Shown here: positions 1-8,944 of the stretch, in pieces | How positions within the stretch are numbered: position 1 is the stretch's first letter | Layout of the letters: each line of letters opens with the position of its first letter | Assembly: GCA_040219355.1 (NCBI GenBank) | Contig: JAVJSN010000004.1 | Location: forward strand, 34,813-98,812 | Length of the DNA: 64,000 nt | Reading direction: 5' to 3' | Origin: MH13 sp040219355 | Lineage (GTDB): Bacteria; Pseudomonadota; Alphaproteobacteria; Rhizobiales; MH13 | Position numbers and translations under genes: made by a program | Notes under the pieces: model-generated | Told to the model about the DNA's origin: nothing | Databases searched by the model: none | What the model saw: only the letters and a program-made list of their open reading frames with translations

Positions 1-464
1 TGCAACACCTGGTCGCCTTGGGCACGCCTGTGGAAAAAGCTGCCGAACAGGCCATCGACCGTTGGCAGAGCGAACGCAATGCCTTTGTGCCAGGGTTCGG
101 CCACCGCTTTCACAAACCCGAAGATCCACGGGCACCACGACTGCTTGGGTTGGTCGACGAAGCGGCTTCACACGGCACTGTGACCGGAGAGTTCGCAGCC
201 ATCGGCCGCGCCATCCAAACCGTGCTCAACTCCCGCAAGGGCAAGCCGGTGCCGATGAACATCGATGGCGCAACAGCCGTCATCTACGCCGAACTTGGCT
301 TTGAAGGCCCCTTGGCACGCGGGCTTTTTTGCCTCTCACGCTCCGTTGGCATCATTGCCCATGCCTGGGAGCAGATGCAGCAAGGCGGCCGCAACAAAGG
401 CCCCACACCACCGGATTACCGATGGACGTATACGGGCAACCCGGAAAACAAAGACGTTGACTGA
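1..464 (+). CDS. Citrate synthase / citryl-CoA lyase family protein, C-terminal part
   Basis: Only the last ~154 residues lie in the window; the gene begins upstream. The family condenses acetyl-CoA with oxaloacetate, or splits citryl-CoA. Family landmarks are visible: the GFGHR motif with its active-site His, an NID motif at the position of the catalytic Asp of citrate synthase (NVD in E. coli GltA), and the CoA-side helix ending SRSVGIIAHAWEQ. The C-terminus is short and ends in a polar tail. The loose match around GFGHRFHKPEDPRA points to the citryl-CoA lyase-like branch and not to the housekeeping GltA, but without the N-terminal half the substrate cannot be decided. Confidence 0.8.
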   Translation, partial: QHLVALGTPVEKAAEQAIDRWQSERNAFVPGFGHRFHKPEDPRAPRLLGLVDEAASHGTVTGEFAAIGRAIQTVLNSRKGKPVPMNIDGATAVIYAELGFEGPLARGLFCLSRSVGIIAHAWEQMQQGGRNKGPTPPDYRWTYTGNPENKDVD

Positions 465-555
465 GCTTGGCGTCTGCGGTGGACAAAACATCGCGCCAGC
501 GCTCTCAGCATTTGCTGCGCAAACGCCTGCCGCTTGGCTATGATCTTAGTGTTTC

Positions 556-576
556 GTCGTTCGCTATGCGAACGAC
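556..576 (-). terminator. Perfect hairpin just after tRNA-Leu
   Basis: A 9-bp perfect inverted repeat (GTCGTTCGC, 3-nt loop, GCGAACGAC) starts 2 nt beyond the encoded CCA end of the tRNA on its transcribed strand. It lacks the run of T expected of an intrinsic terminator, so it may instead be a processing or end-protecting stem for the precursor tRNA. Confidence 0.45.
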
Positions 577-578
577 TG

Positions 579-664
579 TGGTGCGGGCGGCGGGACTCGA
601 ACCCGCACGGCCTAGGGCCTCGGGATTTTAAGTCCCGTATGTCTACCAATTCCATCACGCCCGC
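579..664 (-). tRNA. tRNA-Leu (anticodon UAA)
   Basis: Read on the minus strand, the sequence folds as a class II tRNA: a 7-bp acceptor stem GCGGGCG/CGCCCGC, anticodon stem CGGGA/TCCCG around loop CTTAAAA (anticodon TAA, reads UUA/UUG), a long variable arm as required for leucine, and a T arm GCGGG-TTCGAGT-CCCGC. CCA is encoded, giving 86 nt in all. It stands alone between the citrate synthase-like gene and gpt. Confidence 0.97.
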
Positions 665-679
665 AGCGTGGTCACCCGA

Positions 680-1192
680 TCAGTCGCCAGCGTCTTTGGC
701 GATGGGGGGAACAAACGAATAGCCAAGGTCCCAAGGAAAATAAATCCAGGTGTCCTGGCTCACTTCCGTCACGAACGTATCAACCAAGGGGCGTCCCATT
801 GGCTTGGCATAGACGGTGGCGAAATGCGCCTCTGGAAGCATCGCGCGCACTTCTTGGGCGGTTTTGCCTGTGTCCACCAGATCATCAATGATCAAAACAC
901 CGGTGCCTTTGGTATCGAGAATCTTGCTGGAAACGGTTTTCAAGATCGATAGGCTGCCCTGCGTCTGCTCGCCCACACCACCATGATCATAGCTTGCGAT
1001 GGAGACGGTATCGATGGTGCGAATGCCCAGCTCGCGGCAAACGATGGCCGCAGGCACCAGACCACCGCGGGTTATCGTGACCATCGATTCAAATGGCCCT
1101 TTTTCGGCCAGCCGCCATGCCAATGCACGGGCGTCGCGGTGAAACTGATCCCAGGAGACCGGGAAGGCTTTATCGTTGAGGGGGTCGCTCAC
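680..1192 (-). CDS. gpt: Xanthine phosphoribosyltransferase
   Basis: A 170-residue type I phosphoribosyltransferase that salvages xanthine or guanine with PRPP to form XMP or GMP in the cytoplasm. The PRPP-binding signature VLIIDDLVDTGKT, with its paired Asp residues, lies around residues 98-110, and the phosphate-binding TRGGLVPA lies near residue 41. The tail YFPWDLGYSFVPPIA matches the aromatic C-terminal hood of Gpt, where Trp stacks on the base. Length agrees with Gpt family members (~150-170). It is followed on the same strand, 15 nt upstream in gene order, by the MoaB-like gene, so the two may share a transcript. Confidence 0.93.
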   Translation of the reverse strand: MSDPLNDKAFPVSWDQFHRDARALAWRLAEKGPFESMVTITRGGLVPAAIVCRELGIRTIDTVSIASYDHGGVGEQTQGSLSILKTVSSKILDTKGTGVLIIDDLVDTGKTAQEVRAMLPEAHFATVYAKPMGRPLVDTFVTEVSQDTWIYFPWDLGYSFVPPIAKDAGD

Positions 1193-1207
1193 AAGATCGG
1201 TCCTTGG

Positions 1208-1939
1208 CTAGTCGGCGTTCATTTGGGTGCGCAGCTTTTGGGCTGCTTGGGTGGCGGCGTCAAGCGCGGCTTCATCGCGTGAGCGCAGCACGATTTCGGT
1301 GGTAAACCGTCCGTCGGTCAGTTTGGGGTAGCTGCCGATGGCGACCGTTGGAAAGTTCGCATCGATGGCAGCAAGGCTTTCGGCCAGATCCCCCTCGCCG
1401 CAATTAAACGGCAACGTGTTGACGGCAATCGGCACACCGCCCTGCAAGCTCGGCAGAACGCTTTCCAGCATCGCAGCAAAAACTGACGGAACTCCAGCCA
1501 TCACATGGACGTTTTCCAAGCGAAACCCCGGCGCGATGGACACGGGATTATCGATAAGGTCAGCTCCATCGGGGATACGTGTCATGCGCTCGCGCCCAGC
1601 GTTCATCTCTCGGCCCGTGCGCTGATAGAAATCGTTGAGCAGCTTATAGGCGCGCGGGTCCACATCGATGGTCACGCCGAAGGCCTTGGCGACACTGTCG
1701 GCGGTGATGTCATCATGGGTTGGTCCGATACCGCCGGACGTGAAAACATAAGTGGTGGTGCCCCGCAACGCATTAAGCGCGTCAATGATGGCCTCTTCCT
1801 CATCGGAAACAATTCGCACCTCGGTGAGATCGATCCCCACCATCGTCAGCGCATCGGCGAGCACGCCAATATTCTTGTCTTTGGTTTTGCCCGAGAGGAT
1901 TTCATCCCCAATCACCAGCATGGACGCCGTGGCTGTCAT
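1208..1939 (-). CDS. CinA N-terminal / MoaB-type molybdopterin-binding domain protein
   Basis: A 243-residue protein annotated in relatives as competence/damage-inducible protein A, but only the N-terminal MoaB/Mog-like domain is present: there is no C-terminal CinA nicotinamide-nucleotide amidase domain. Motifs include LVIGDEILSGKTKDKN at the N-terminus and the Mog-type signature TSGGIGPTHDD near residues 70-80. The MoaB fold binds molybdopterin in known members; its role in this subgroup is not established. Start choice: an ATG at 1945 abuts the GGAGA ribosome site with no spacing, while the ATG at 1939 has GGAGA six bases upstream, so 1939 is preferred. Confidence 0.85.
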   Translation of the reverse strand: MTATASMLVIGDEILSGKTKDKNIGVLADALTMVGIDLTEVRIVSDEEEAIIDALNALRGTTTYVFTSGGIGPTHDDITADSVAKAFGVTIDVDPRAYKLLNDFYQRTGREMNAGRERMTRIPDGADLIDNPVSIAPGFRLENVHVMAGVPSVFAAMLESVLPSLQGGVPIAVNTLPFNCGEGDLAESLAAIDANFPTVAIGSYPKLTDGRFTTEIVLRSRDEAALDAATQAAQKLRTQMNAD

Positions 1940-2019
1940 TCGCATTCTCCTGTGAACGGCATCCCTAGCCTTGCTGCATCACGCTTGCAATTTCGCTGCG
2001 CCACCGCCAAGCCCGAAGC

Positions 2020-2748
2020 ATGCAGTTTCCCACATCCCTTTTTGAAGCGCGGCTGATCAAACGCTACAAACGCTTCCTGGCCGACGTCGAGATGGTGGGC
2101 GGCCCAGATGCCGGGAAAACGATCACCGTGCATTGCCCAAACCCCGGTTCAATGATGGGCCTTGCCAAACCTGGTGCGCAGGTATTTGTCTCGCGCTCCC
2201 CCAATCCCAAGCGCAAACTGGCCTACACCTTTGAGTTGGAACAGGTGGACGGACCCGGCGACCCGTGCCTTGTCGGCATCAACACGATGCACCCCAACAA
2301 GCTGGCCGAAGAGGCAATTACCGCTGGACTGGTCCCCGGCTTGGGCGGTTTCGGCAGGCTGAAGCGCGAGCAAAAGTACGGCGAAAAATCACGCATCGAC
2401 ATCCTGCTGGAAGCTGACGACGCGCCGCTGACCTATGTTGAGGTAAAAAACGTGCATCTTATGCGCACGGCCGGCCATTTGGAGTTTCCCGACTCGGTCA
2501 CCGCACGCGGGGCGAAACATCTGGCCGAACTCTACGCTATGGTTGCAGTTGGGCACCGCGCGGTGATGCTGTTCGTCGCGCAATGGCCAGGAGCGAAAAC
2601 CATGAGTGTGGCTGCAGATATCGATCCTAAATACGCCGCAGCGCTGACCAACGCCATGAACGCAGGCGTTGAGGTGTTGGTGCTAGATTGCGCTGTAACC
2701 CAAGAGGCCATCACGCCTTGTGGGATGTTGGAATTTGTTGCGCCCTAA
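2020..2748 (+). CDS. sfsA: Sugar fermentation stimulation protein homolog SfsA
   Basis: A 242-residue member of the SfsA family, of usual length. SfsA of E. coli raises maltose metabolism when overexpressed and has been reported to bind DNA; structural work places the C-terminal half in a nuclease-like fold, but the biochemical role is unresolved. Visible family motifs are FEARLIKRYKRFL at the N-terminus, HCPNPGSM near residue 40, the SRIDILLE motif near 125 and YVEVKNVHL with the nuclease-like E-x-K pair near 140, followed by FPDSVTARGAKHL. The stop overlaps the end of the convergent FkbM gene by 4 bp. In Hyphomicrobiales sfsA commonly sits next to map and radC, as here. Confidence 0.93.
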   Translation: MQFPTSLFEARLIKRYKRFLADVEMVGGPDAGKTITVHCPNPGSMMGLAKPGAQVFVSRSPNPKRKLAYTFELEQVDGPGDPCLVGINTMHPNKLAEEAITAGLVPGLGGFGRLKREQKYGEKSRIDILLEADDAPLTYVEVKNVHLMRTAGHLEFPDSVTARGAKHLAELYAMVAVGHRAVMLFVAQWPGAKTMSVAADIDPKYAAALTNAMNAGVEVLVLDCAVTQEAITPCGMLEFVAP

Positions 2749-3596
2749 CGGGTTAGAACCACGTTGAGGCGGGTCTCAGCGATCACCTGATAACCCTTGC
2801 TTTGCGCCAATGCAATGCAATCGGTCTGCCAGCTTTCTGGGCTGTTTTCTATGATCATCAGGCGCGGCCACAGGGTTTCAGGTGCGTCGCAGAAGAATGG
2901 CACCAACGCAAGATCTTCAGCGCCTTCAATATCGATCTTAAGAGCGTCGACACGCGGAAGATTACGCTCAGCCAAAATCGCCGCCAACGGCCTGGCCTGC
3001 ACCTCGATCATGCTGGCCGAATGGGTATCGCTGCGCACACGGCGCATGCTTGTCTCGCCGGCATTGCCACGATCAACAAACAGCTGAATTGGCCCATCAA
3101 CATCGGCAACGGCGAGCGCGATCGCCTCAATCGGGACACCTGGATTGTAGGCGATGTTGTCGCACAGACGCTGATAGACATCCGGTTGCGGTTCAATGGC
3201 CAAGATCTTTGCAACCGAACTCATACACGAGGCGGCAAAAAAGCTGTAAGCGCCGACATTGGCACCAATATCCACAAACACTCCATCGCCCGGCAACACC
3301 CGCCGCAACAGATCGCGCTCCACTGGATCGAAATATTGTGGGGTAAAAAGCACACGCTTCTCTGCCAAGTTGGCAAACGGTTCGATGCGCATCTTGTGAC
3401 CAAAAACGGTTACATCGACAGGGCCTTTTACAACCGCCAACGCCATTTTTCGGGCCAGAAATGCCAGCCGTTTGCCGGCATAGCGCTCAGAGCGTGCACT
3501 TGAAAACGTCCGCAGCCGCTCCACCCAATTTGATGGCGCGTAGACGCCCCAATCCGGTGAGGAGGTCTGCGAAAGAGGTGCTGGCGATGCGTTCAT
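2745..3596 (-). CDS. FkbM family methyltransferase
   Basis: A 283-residue SAM-dependent methyltransferase of the FkbM family, whose members O-methylate sugars or secondary metabolites. The SAM-binding motif I is VFVDIGANVGAYSFFAA, followed by the acidic strand end AIEPQPDVYQRL, and the FkbM-typical KIDIEGAEDLAL lies in the C-terminal third. No signal peptide is seen. An in-frame GTG at 3617 would add seven residues; neither start has a clear ribosome site, so the ATG is used. The substrate cannot be inferred: no glycan or polyketide cluster is adjacent. Confidence 0.85.
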   Translation of the reverse strand: MNASPAPLSQTSSPDWGVYAPSNWVERLRTFSSARSERYAGKRLAFLARKMALAVVKGPVDVTVFGHKMRIEPFANLAEKRVLFTPQYFDPVERDLLRRVLPGDGVFVDIGANVGAYSFFAASCMSSVAKILAIEPQPDVYQRLCDNIAYNPGVPIEAIALAVADVDGPIQLFVDRGNAGETSMRRVRSDTHSASMIEVQARPLAAILAERNLPRVDALKIDIEGAEDLALVPFFCDAPETLWPRLMIIENSPESWQTDCIALAQSKGYQVIAETRLNVVLTR

Positions 3597-3848
3597 AGTA
3601 GGAATGTTTGGCGTCACTTGGGGTCCGGAAAAGGTTTGATCTGTCGCTTTACAGGCAAAGCTGCACTGCGATTACAGGTTATTGCTGCTCTTCTTTTTGC
3701 AGCCAATTGCGGTTAAGTTTGCCCGATCGTGACCAAAGCAATATCCTCTTTCACGCTCGGCGCCTGGTTCGAGAGGCTGCTTTTACACCAAATAGGAGCG
3801 ATGTCACCGCATCGCGCATTCTTCATGCGGAGCCACATCTAAGTCACC

Positions 3849-4664
3849 ATGCTGCAGACCCAACCGCCCATCAAACTGTTCGGCCCTGAGGCTTTTGAAG
3901 GCATGCATCGCGCTGGGCGCCTGACGGCAACCATCCTCGATCAGCTTTCCGATCTCATAAAGCCTGGCGTCACCACGCAGGAGATTGATGACGCGGTGAT
4001 GGATTTTGCTTTGGCCAACAATGCTGTGCCCGCCACGCTGAATTATCGCGGCTACGGCAAATCAAGCTGTACGTCGATCAACCACGTGGTCTGCCACGGC
4101 GTGCCGAACACCAAGCCGTTACGCCAAGGTGACATCGTAAATGTCGATGTCACGCTGATCGTTGACGGGTGGCATGGCGATTCCAGCCGCATGTACCCGG
4201 TAGGTGAGATCAAGCGCGCACCCGAACGGCTGATTGAGGTCACTTATCTGGCGCTCATGCGCGGCATTGCTGCCGTGAAACCCGGCAACCGAACCGGTGA
4301 TATCGGTGCCGCCATTCAAACCTATGCTGAAGCAGAGCGCTGTTCGGTGGTGCGCGATTTTTGCGGCCACGGCATTGGTGATGTGTTTCATTTGCCCCCC
4401 AACATTTTGCATTACGGTCGCTCTGGGGAAGGCGTTGATCTGCGCCCCGGCATGATTTTCACCATTGAGCCAATGATCAATCTGGGTCGCCCACACGTGA
4501 AAATCCTTTCCGATGGCTGGACTGCTGTGACCCGCGACCGATCCCTTTCCGCGCAATATGAACACTCCATCGGTGTAACTGAGGACGGTTGCGAAATTTT
4601 CACAGCCTCACCCAGCGGCCTATTTGCGCCGCCGACCTTGCGCGAGGAAGCAACTGCGTCCTGA
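3849..4664 (+). CDS. map: Methionine aminopeptidase, type I
   Basis: A 271-residue enzyme that removes the initiator Met from nascent proteins. All metal and catalytic residues of the pita-bread fold are visible: the His of NHVVCHG, two Asp in DIVNVDVTLIVDGWHGDSS, the His of CGHGIG, the Glu of FTIEPMIN and the Glu of QYEHSIGVT. Length matches bacterial MetAP-I. The next gene, radC, starts 17 bp downstream on the same strand, a pairing usual in Hyphomicrobiales. The 3598-3815 segment of the upstream intergenic region has a small GCGATG/CATCGC hairpin (3798-3815) and nothing else I can name. Confidence 0.96.
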   Translation: MLQTQPPIKLFGPEAFEGMHRAGRLTATILDQLSDLIKPGVTTQEIDDAVMDFALANNAVPATLNYRGYGKSSCTSINHVVCHGVPNTKPLRQGDIVNVDVTLIVDGWHGDSSRMYPVGEIKRAPERLIEVTYLALMRGIAAVKPGNRTGDIGAAIQTYAEAERCSVVRDFCGHGIGDVFHLPPNILHYGRSGEGVDLRPGMIFTIEPMINLGRPHVKILSDGWTAVTRDRSLSAQYEHSIGVTEDGCEIFTASPSGLFAPPTLREEATAS

Positions 4665-4681
4665 CCAAGGTTCCTTCGTCA

Positions 4682-5398
4682 ATGTCGGACACAGGCATGC
4701 CCGATAAAATTCCCGACAAACCGCATTTCCATGGTCATCGCGAACGCTTGCGCACCCGATTCGCTGAAGGCGGGCGGCAAGCGCTGGCAGACTATGAGAT
4801 ACTGGAACTGCTTCTGTTTCGCTCCATCCCGCGCCGCGACACCAAGCAACTGGCAAAGGATTTGATTGCCCGCTTCGGTTCACTGGCGGATGTTCTCACT
4901 GCACCGACAACCCGACTTTGTGAGGTGCGCGGCATCAAACAAGCGACCGCCAACGACTTGGCTTTGGTTCGCGCTGCCGCCGAAGCCCTGGCACAGGGCA
5001 GCGTGGCTCAAAAGGAGATTCTTTCTTCCTGGTCAGATGTGGTGAGCTATTGTCGTGCTGTCATGGCTTATGATGCGGTCGAGGCGTTCCGCGTTCTCTT
5101 TCTGGATAAAAAAAACCGCTTACTGCGCGATGAGGTTTTGCAATCAGGCACGGTTGATCATACCCCGGTCTATCCGCGTGAAGTGGTCAAGCGTGCGCTG
5201 GAGCTTGGAGCATCGGCAATAATATTGGTGCATAACCATCCATCCGGCGATCCGACGCCCTCGCGCGCGGACATCGAGATGACCGGCACGATTATCAACG
5301 CCGCATCCGCACTGGATGTAATCGTTCACGATCACATCATTGTTGGGCGCGAGGGTCATGCCAGTCTGCGCGCCATGGGGCTTATGACCAACGACTGA
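4682..5398 (+). CDS. radC: RadC family JAB-domain protein
   Basis: A 238-residue RadC/UPF0758 protein. An N-terminal helix-hairpin-helix-like region (HRERLRTRFAEGG to VRGIKQATANDLALV, residues ~15-100) precedes a JAB/MPN metalloprotease-fold domain (~105-235) with the full JAMM signature HNHPSGDPTPSRAD (two His, Ser, Asp). RadC was once linked to DNA repair, but that evidence was withdrawn and no confirmed activity is known. The frame stays open upstream to 4589 inside map; the ATG at 4682, just after the map stop, gives the usual family length and is chosen. Confidence 0.93.
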   Translation: MSDTGMPDKIPDKPHFHGHRERLRTRFAEGGRQALADYEILELLLFRSIPRRDTKQLAKDLIARFGSLADVLTAPTTRLCEVRGIKQATANDLALVRAAAEALAQGSVAQKEILSSWSDVVSYCRAVMAYDAVEAFRVLFLDKKNRLLRDEVLQSGTVDHTPVYPREVVKRALELGASAIILVHNHPSGDPTPSRADIEMTGTIINAASALDVIVHDHIIVGREGHASLRAMGLMTND

Positions 5399-5546
5399 TC
5401 AACTATTTTCTTTTGGAACCTAAACCCAGCCAGTGCGTTTGTGAGCTTGAACCAGTCCGCGTTTACTTCGCCTGCATAACATGCTGCACTCACGCATGCT
5501 GGCAACGCCAAGCGCGGGATCGCAAGCACAATCATTATGGGGCGCG

Positions 5547-6962
5547 ATGACTGCATTTGATGAAATGAGCGTGGACGGCACACAATGCCGTACACCCTAC
5601 GACTTGGTTCGCACCTGGCTTGATAGCCTTGATCCTGAAGCCCTCAAACGCCAAAGCGCCGAGGCAGAAATGCTGTTTCGCCGTATTGGCATTACCTTTG
5701 CCGTGTACGGCGAGGCCGATGCCGAAGAACGGCTGATTCCCTTCGATCTCATCCCACGCATCATTGCCCATGATGAATGGGTGCATCTGGAAAAAGGCCT
5801 AACACAGCGCGTCAACACGCTGAACGCGTTTTTGGCCGACATCTACGGCCCGCGCGAATGCATTAAAGCTGGAATCATTCCCGCTGATCTGATCGACCAA
5901 AACCCGCAATACCGGCCCGAAATGATTGGCGCCAAACTGCCAGGTGACATCTGGGTGAACATTGCCGGGGTCGATATCGTGCGCGTGGACGCCGACAACT
6001 TCTATGTGTTGGAAGACAACGCCCGCACACCGTCCGGCGTTTCTTACATGTTGGAAAACCGTGAAGTGATGATGCGAATCGCTCCAGAGGTTTTCTATGA
6101 TCACGCGGTTGAACCGGTTGACAATTATGGCGACGAACTGTTGCAGGCCCTTCAGTCAGTTGCGCCGGCCAATCTGCGCAACGATCCAACGTGCGCTCTT
6201 TTAACGCCCGGTCCCTTCAACAGCGCTTATTACGAGCATTCGTTTTTGGCCGATAAGCTGGGTGTGGAACTGGTCGAAGGCCGTGATCTGTTTGTGCGAG
6301 ACGCCGTCCTGTACATGCGCACCACGCTGGGACCACAGCGCGTGGATGTCATCTATCGACGGATCGATGATGACTTCATCGATCCGCTTGTTTTCAATCC
6401 AGACTCTATGCTTGGCGTTCCAGGCCTGATGACGGCCTACCTGGCAGGCAATGTGACGCTGGCGAACGCTGTGGGTACAGGGATTTCCGACGATAAGGCT
6501 ATCTACACCTATATGCCGGAGCTCACCAAATTTTTCCTGGATGAAGAGCCTATCCTCAAAAATGTTCCAACGTGGCGTTGCCGCGAGCCTGACGCGCTTG
6601 CCTACGTGCTCGATCATTTGGACGAACTGGTTGTCAAAGAAGTGGCAGGCTCGGGCGGGTACGGTATGCTGGTTGGACCGCGCTCAACGAAAGATGAGAT
6701 TGAGATTTTCCGCGCCAAACTCAAAGCCAACCCTCACGATTTTATCGCGCAGCCAACGCTGGCGCTGTCCACCTGCCCCACATTTGTCGGCGAAGGTGTC
6801 GCGCCGCGTCATGTCGATCTGCGCCCCTTCGTGCTTTCGGGCACCAATGGGGTGAACATCGTACCCGGCGGTCTGACCCGCGTTGCCTTAAAGGAGGGCT
6901 CGCTTGTCGTGAACTCCAGCCAAGGTGGCGGTACAAAAGACACCTGGGTTTTGGCGCGATAG
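5547..6962 (+). CDS. Circularly permuted ATP-grasp protein (COG2308)
   Basis: A 471-residue protein of the circularly permuted ATP-grasp type 2 family (formerly DUF404/DUF407). The family is predicted to ligate amide bonds using ATP; published comparative genomics placed it with alpha-E proteins and transglutaminase-fold proteins as a possible peptide-making system. Seen here: an N-terminal AFDEM start typical of the family, the core VDADNFYVLEDNARTPSGVSY (residues ~150-170) and the nucleotide-loop-like VVKEVAGSGGYGMLVG near residue 365. An ATG at 5481 would add 22 residues, but 5547 fits the family start. It leads the four-gene set continuing to 9682; the alpha-E gene follows after 12 bp. 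Confidence 0.88.
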   Translation: MTAFDEMSVDGTQCRTPYDLVRTWLDSLDPEALKRQSAEAEMLFRRIGITFAVYGEADAEERLIPFDLIPRIIAHDEWVHLEKGLTQRVNTLNAFLADIYGPRECIKAGIIPADLIDQNPQYRPEMIGAKLPGDIWVNIAGVDIVRVDADNFYVLEDNARTPSGVSYMLENREVMMRIAPEVFYDHAVEPVDNYGDELLQALQSVAPANLRNDPTCALLTPGPFNSAYYEHSFLADKLGVELVEGRDLFVRDAVLYMRTTLGPQRVDVIYRRIDDDFIDPLVFNPDSMLGVPGLMTAYLAGNVTLANAVGTGISDDKAIYTYMPELTKFFLDEEPILKNVPTWRCREPDALAYVLDHLDELVVKEVAGSGGYGMLVGPRSTKDEIEIFRAKLKANPHDFIAQPTLALSTCPTFVGEGVAPRHVDLRPFVLSGTNGVNIVPGGLTRVALKEGSLVVNSSQGGGTKDTWVLAR

Positions 6963-6974
6963 GAGGGACAGACT

Positions 6975-7919
6975 ATGCTTTTAAGCCGCACCGCAGACAG
7001 CCTCTTCTGGACCGCCCGCTACATTGAGCGCGCAGAAAACATCGCCCGTTTGTTGGAGGCCGCAACGCGGCTCTCCAATGTTGGCAGCAGCACTGAGCAG
7101 GTTTCCAATGAGTGGGAATCCGCCGTTTTGGCAACGGGGATGGAAGAGCTTTTCAAAGAACGCTACGGCGAGCCAAGTGCACGCACCGTGGTGGATTTCC
7201 TGGCCTTCTCCGAAGCCAATCCCTCCTCCATCCGTTCCTGCCTTGAGGCAGCGCGCGCCAATGCGCGTTCGGTACGCACCGCCATCACCATCGAAATGTG
7301 GGAAACCGTTAACGCTGCTTGGCTCGAATTGAAACGCTATCGCACCTTCGGCCAATCGCGTGGCGAGCTGTTGGAGTTTCTGCGCTTCGTCAAACAGGTG
7401 GCGCTGAGTGTCGATGGCATCGCCAACCGCACAATGCTGCGCACCGATGGGTTTTCATTTTTTCAGCTTGGCAGCGCGATCGAGCGCGCCGACAACACCG
7501 CACGCATTTTGGACGTGAAATACCATGTGCTTCTGCCAGCAGGTGACCGCGTTGGCGGTGGGCTGGATTATTTTCAATGGACATCGATCTTACGATCGGT
7601 TTCTGCGCTCACCGCTTATCACTGGGTTTATCGCGAGAGCTTGAAGCCGTGGTTAATTGCTGACCTATTGATTTTGAACGAAAAAATGCCTCGCTCATTG
7701 GCAAGTTGCTACGGCAATGTCACCCGCCATCTCGACAGCCTGTCTAAAAACTACGGGCGGCAGGGAAAAGCGCAGCGCACCGCGCGTTCGATTCATAGCG
7801 AGTTCCGCAATCGTGACATCGACGCGATTTTCCACACCGGGCTGCACGAATTCATCGAAGACTTCATTGGCAAGAACAATAAGCTAGGCGCCACAATCGC
7901 CGAGCAGTACCTGTTCTAG
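6975..7919 (+). CDS. Alpha-E domain protein (COG2307)
   Basis: A 314-residue, mostly alpha-helical member of the alpha-E family (formerly DUF403). The two diagnostic repeats are present: YIERAENIARLLEA near the N-terminus and SAIERADNTARILD near residue 170, supporting a duplicated helical domain. The molecular activity of the family is unknown; it is nearly always beside the COG2308 ATP-grasp gene, as here. A strong ribosome site AGGAGGGACA precedes the ATG by 5-8 nt. No signal peptide or membrane segment is seen, so it probably acts in the cytoplasm with its neighbours. Confidence 0.9.
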   Translation: MLLSRTADSLFWTARYIERAENIARLLEAATRLSNVGSSTEQVSNEWESAVLATGMEELFKERYGEPSARTVVDFLAFSEANPSSIRSCLEAARANARSVRTAITIEMWETVNAAWLELKRYRTFGQSRGELLEFLRFVKQVALSVDGIANRTMLRTDGFSFFQLGSAIERADNTARILDVKYHVLLPAGDRVGGGLDYFQWTSILRSVSALTAYHWVYRESLKPWLIADLLILNEKMPRSLASCYGNVTRHLDSLSKNYGRQGKAQRTARSIHSEFRNRDIDAIFHTGLHEFIEDFIGKNNKLGATIAEQYLF

Positions 7920-7943
7920 TGGCCAGCCCAGCAAGGCAATTTC

Positions 7944-8876
7944 ATGCGTTTATCCGTCCACCACACAGAAACCCTGACCTATGCAACACCGAGCATGGGA
8001 ACGATTCAAGTGCTCCGCCTTACGCCGCGAGACCACACCGGGCACTATGTCTGCGACTGGTCGGTGGACGTCGATGCGGACTGTAAAATCGAGAGCAGCA
8101 AAGACGCGTTTGGCAACATCGTCACCAGCTTCTCACTTAACGGCCCTTTGGAATCACTAACGATCACCGCTGTTGGCGAGGTCGAAACAGACGAAACGCA
8201 CGGTATTGTTCGTGATGCACCCGACAAAGTACCCCACGGCGTGTTTTTGCGGCAGAGCCATGCAGAGGGCGATGCCGCCTTGGTGCGCACAGCGATGAAC
8301 GCACTGACCGATGTTTCTGGCCCTGAACTGGCTCAGATGCATGCTTTGATGGATGCGCTTCACGCAGCACGACCGCAGACAAGCCAAGACGACGAGCAGG
8401 CAGCCCAGGAACAGGCGCAAATGCAAGCGCAGGCGCAATCTCAAATGGGTGGCGCAGACGGTCAAAACCAGCAGAAAGGCGTCGATGATGACAAAGCGAT
8501 CAGTTCAGCGGCTACCACGAGATTGCGCGCAATGCTTGACGAACGCAACATCAACAGCGCCGCGGAGATCGCCGAAATCTTCTGCAACACCGCCCGACGC
8601 TTGGAAATGCCCGCGCGGCTGGTTTCTGGCTATCGTTGGTTGGGCGAGGACATCACAGATAAGCAAACACGCGACATCTGGGCGGAAGTGCATATCGATG
8701 ATTTGGGCTGGGTCGCTTTCGACCCCCATGAAGGCAACTGCCCCAGCGAAGACAGCGTCCGAGTGGCTATTGGGCTCGATCACCATGCCATCGCAAGCGC
8801 AAGAGTTGGGCATTATGGCGGTATCAGCGACGTTGAGCGCGAAACGCGCATTGCGGTGCGCCGAATAGCGGGATAA
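7944..8876 (+). CDS. Transglutaminase-fold protein, predicted inactive
   Basis: A 310-residue COG1305-type protein. An N-terminal beta domain (residues 1-~100, MRLSVHHTETLTYATP) is followed by a transglutaminase core (~185-290) with MPARLVSGYRW and LGWVAFDPHEG intact. In active relatives a GVCQD motif carries the catalytic Cys and SHAW the catalytic His. By spacing from the PAR motif, the Cys position here is Ala206 (NSAAE) and the His position is Asp244 (TRDIW); only the Asp260 of FDP remains. A Gln/Ala-rich low-complexity stretch (~149-178) precedes the core. It sits 24 bp after the alpha-E gene and 68 bp before Anbu. My alignment is by eye. Confidence 0.82.
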   Translation: MRLSVHHTETLTYATPSMGTIQVLRLTPRDHTGHYVCDWSVDVDADCKIESSKDAFGNIVTSFSLNGPLESLTITAVGEVETDETHGIVRDAPDKVPHGVFLRQSHAEGDAALVRTAMNALTDVSGPELAQMHALMDALHAARPQTSQDDEQAAQEQAQMQAQAQSQMGGADGQNQQKGVDDDKAISSAATTRLRAMLDERNINSAAEIAEIFCNTARRLEMPARLVSGYRWLGEDITDKQTRDIWAEVHIDDLGWVAFDPHEGNCPSEDSVRVAIGLDHHAIASARVGHYGGISDVERETRIAVRRIAG

Positions 8877-8944
8877 CTCTAGCCCGTTGTGGCAACAATC
8901 GGAGCAGATTCGTGCACCGATGACGGCATGAAGGACTGCCCCCG

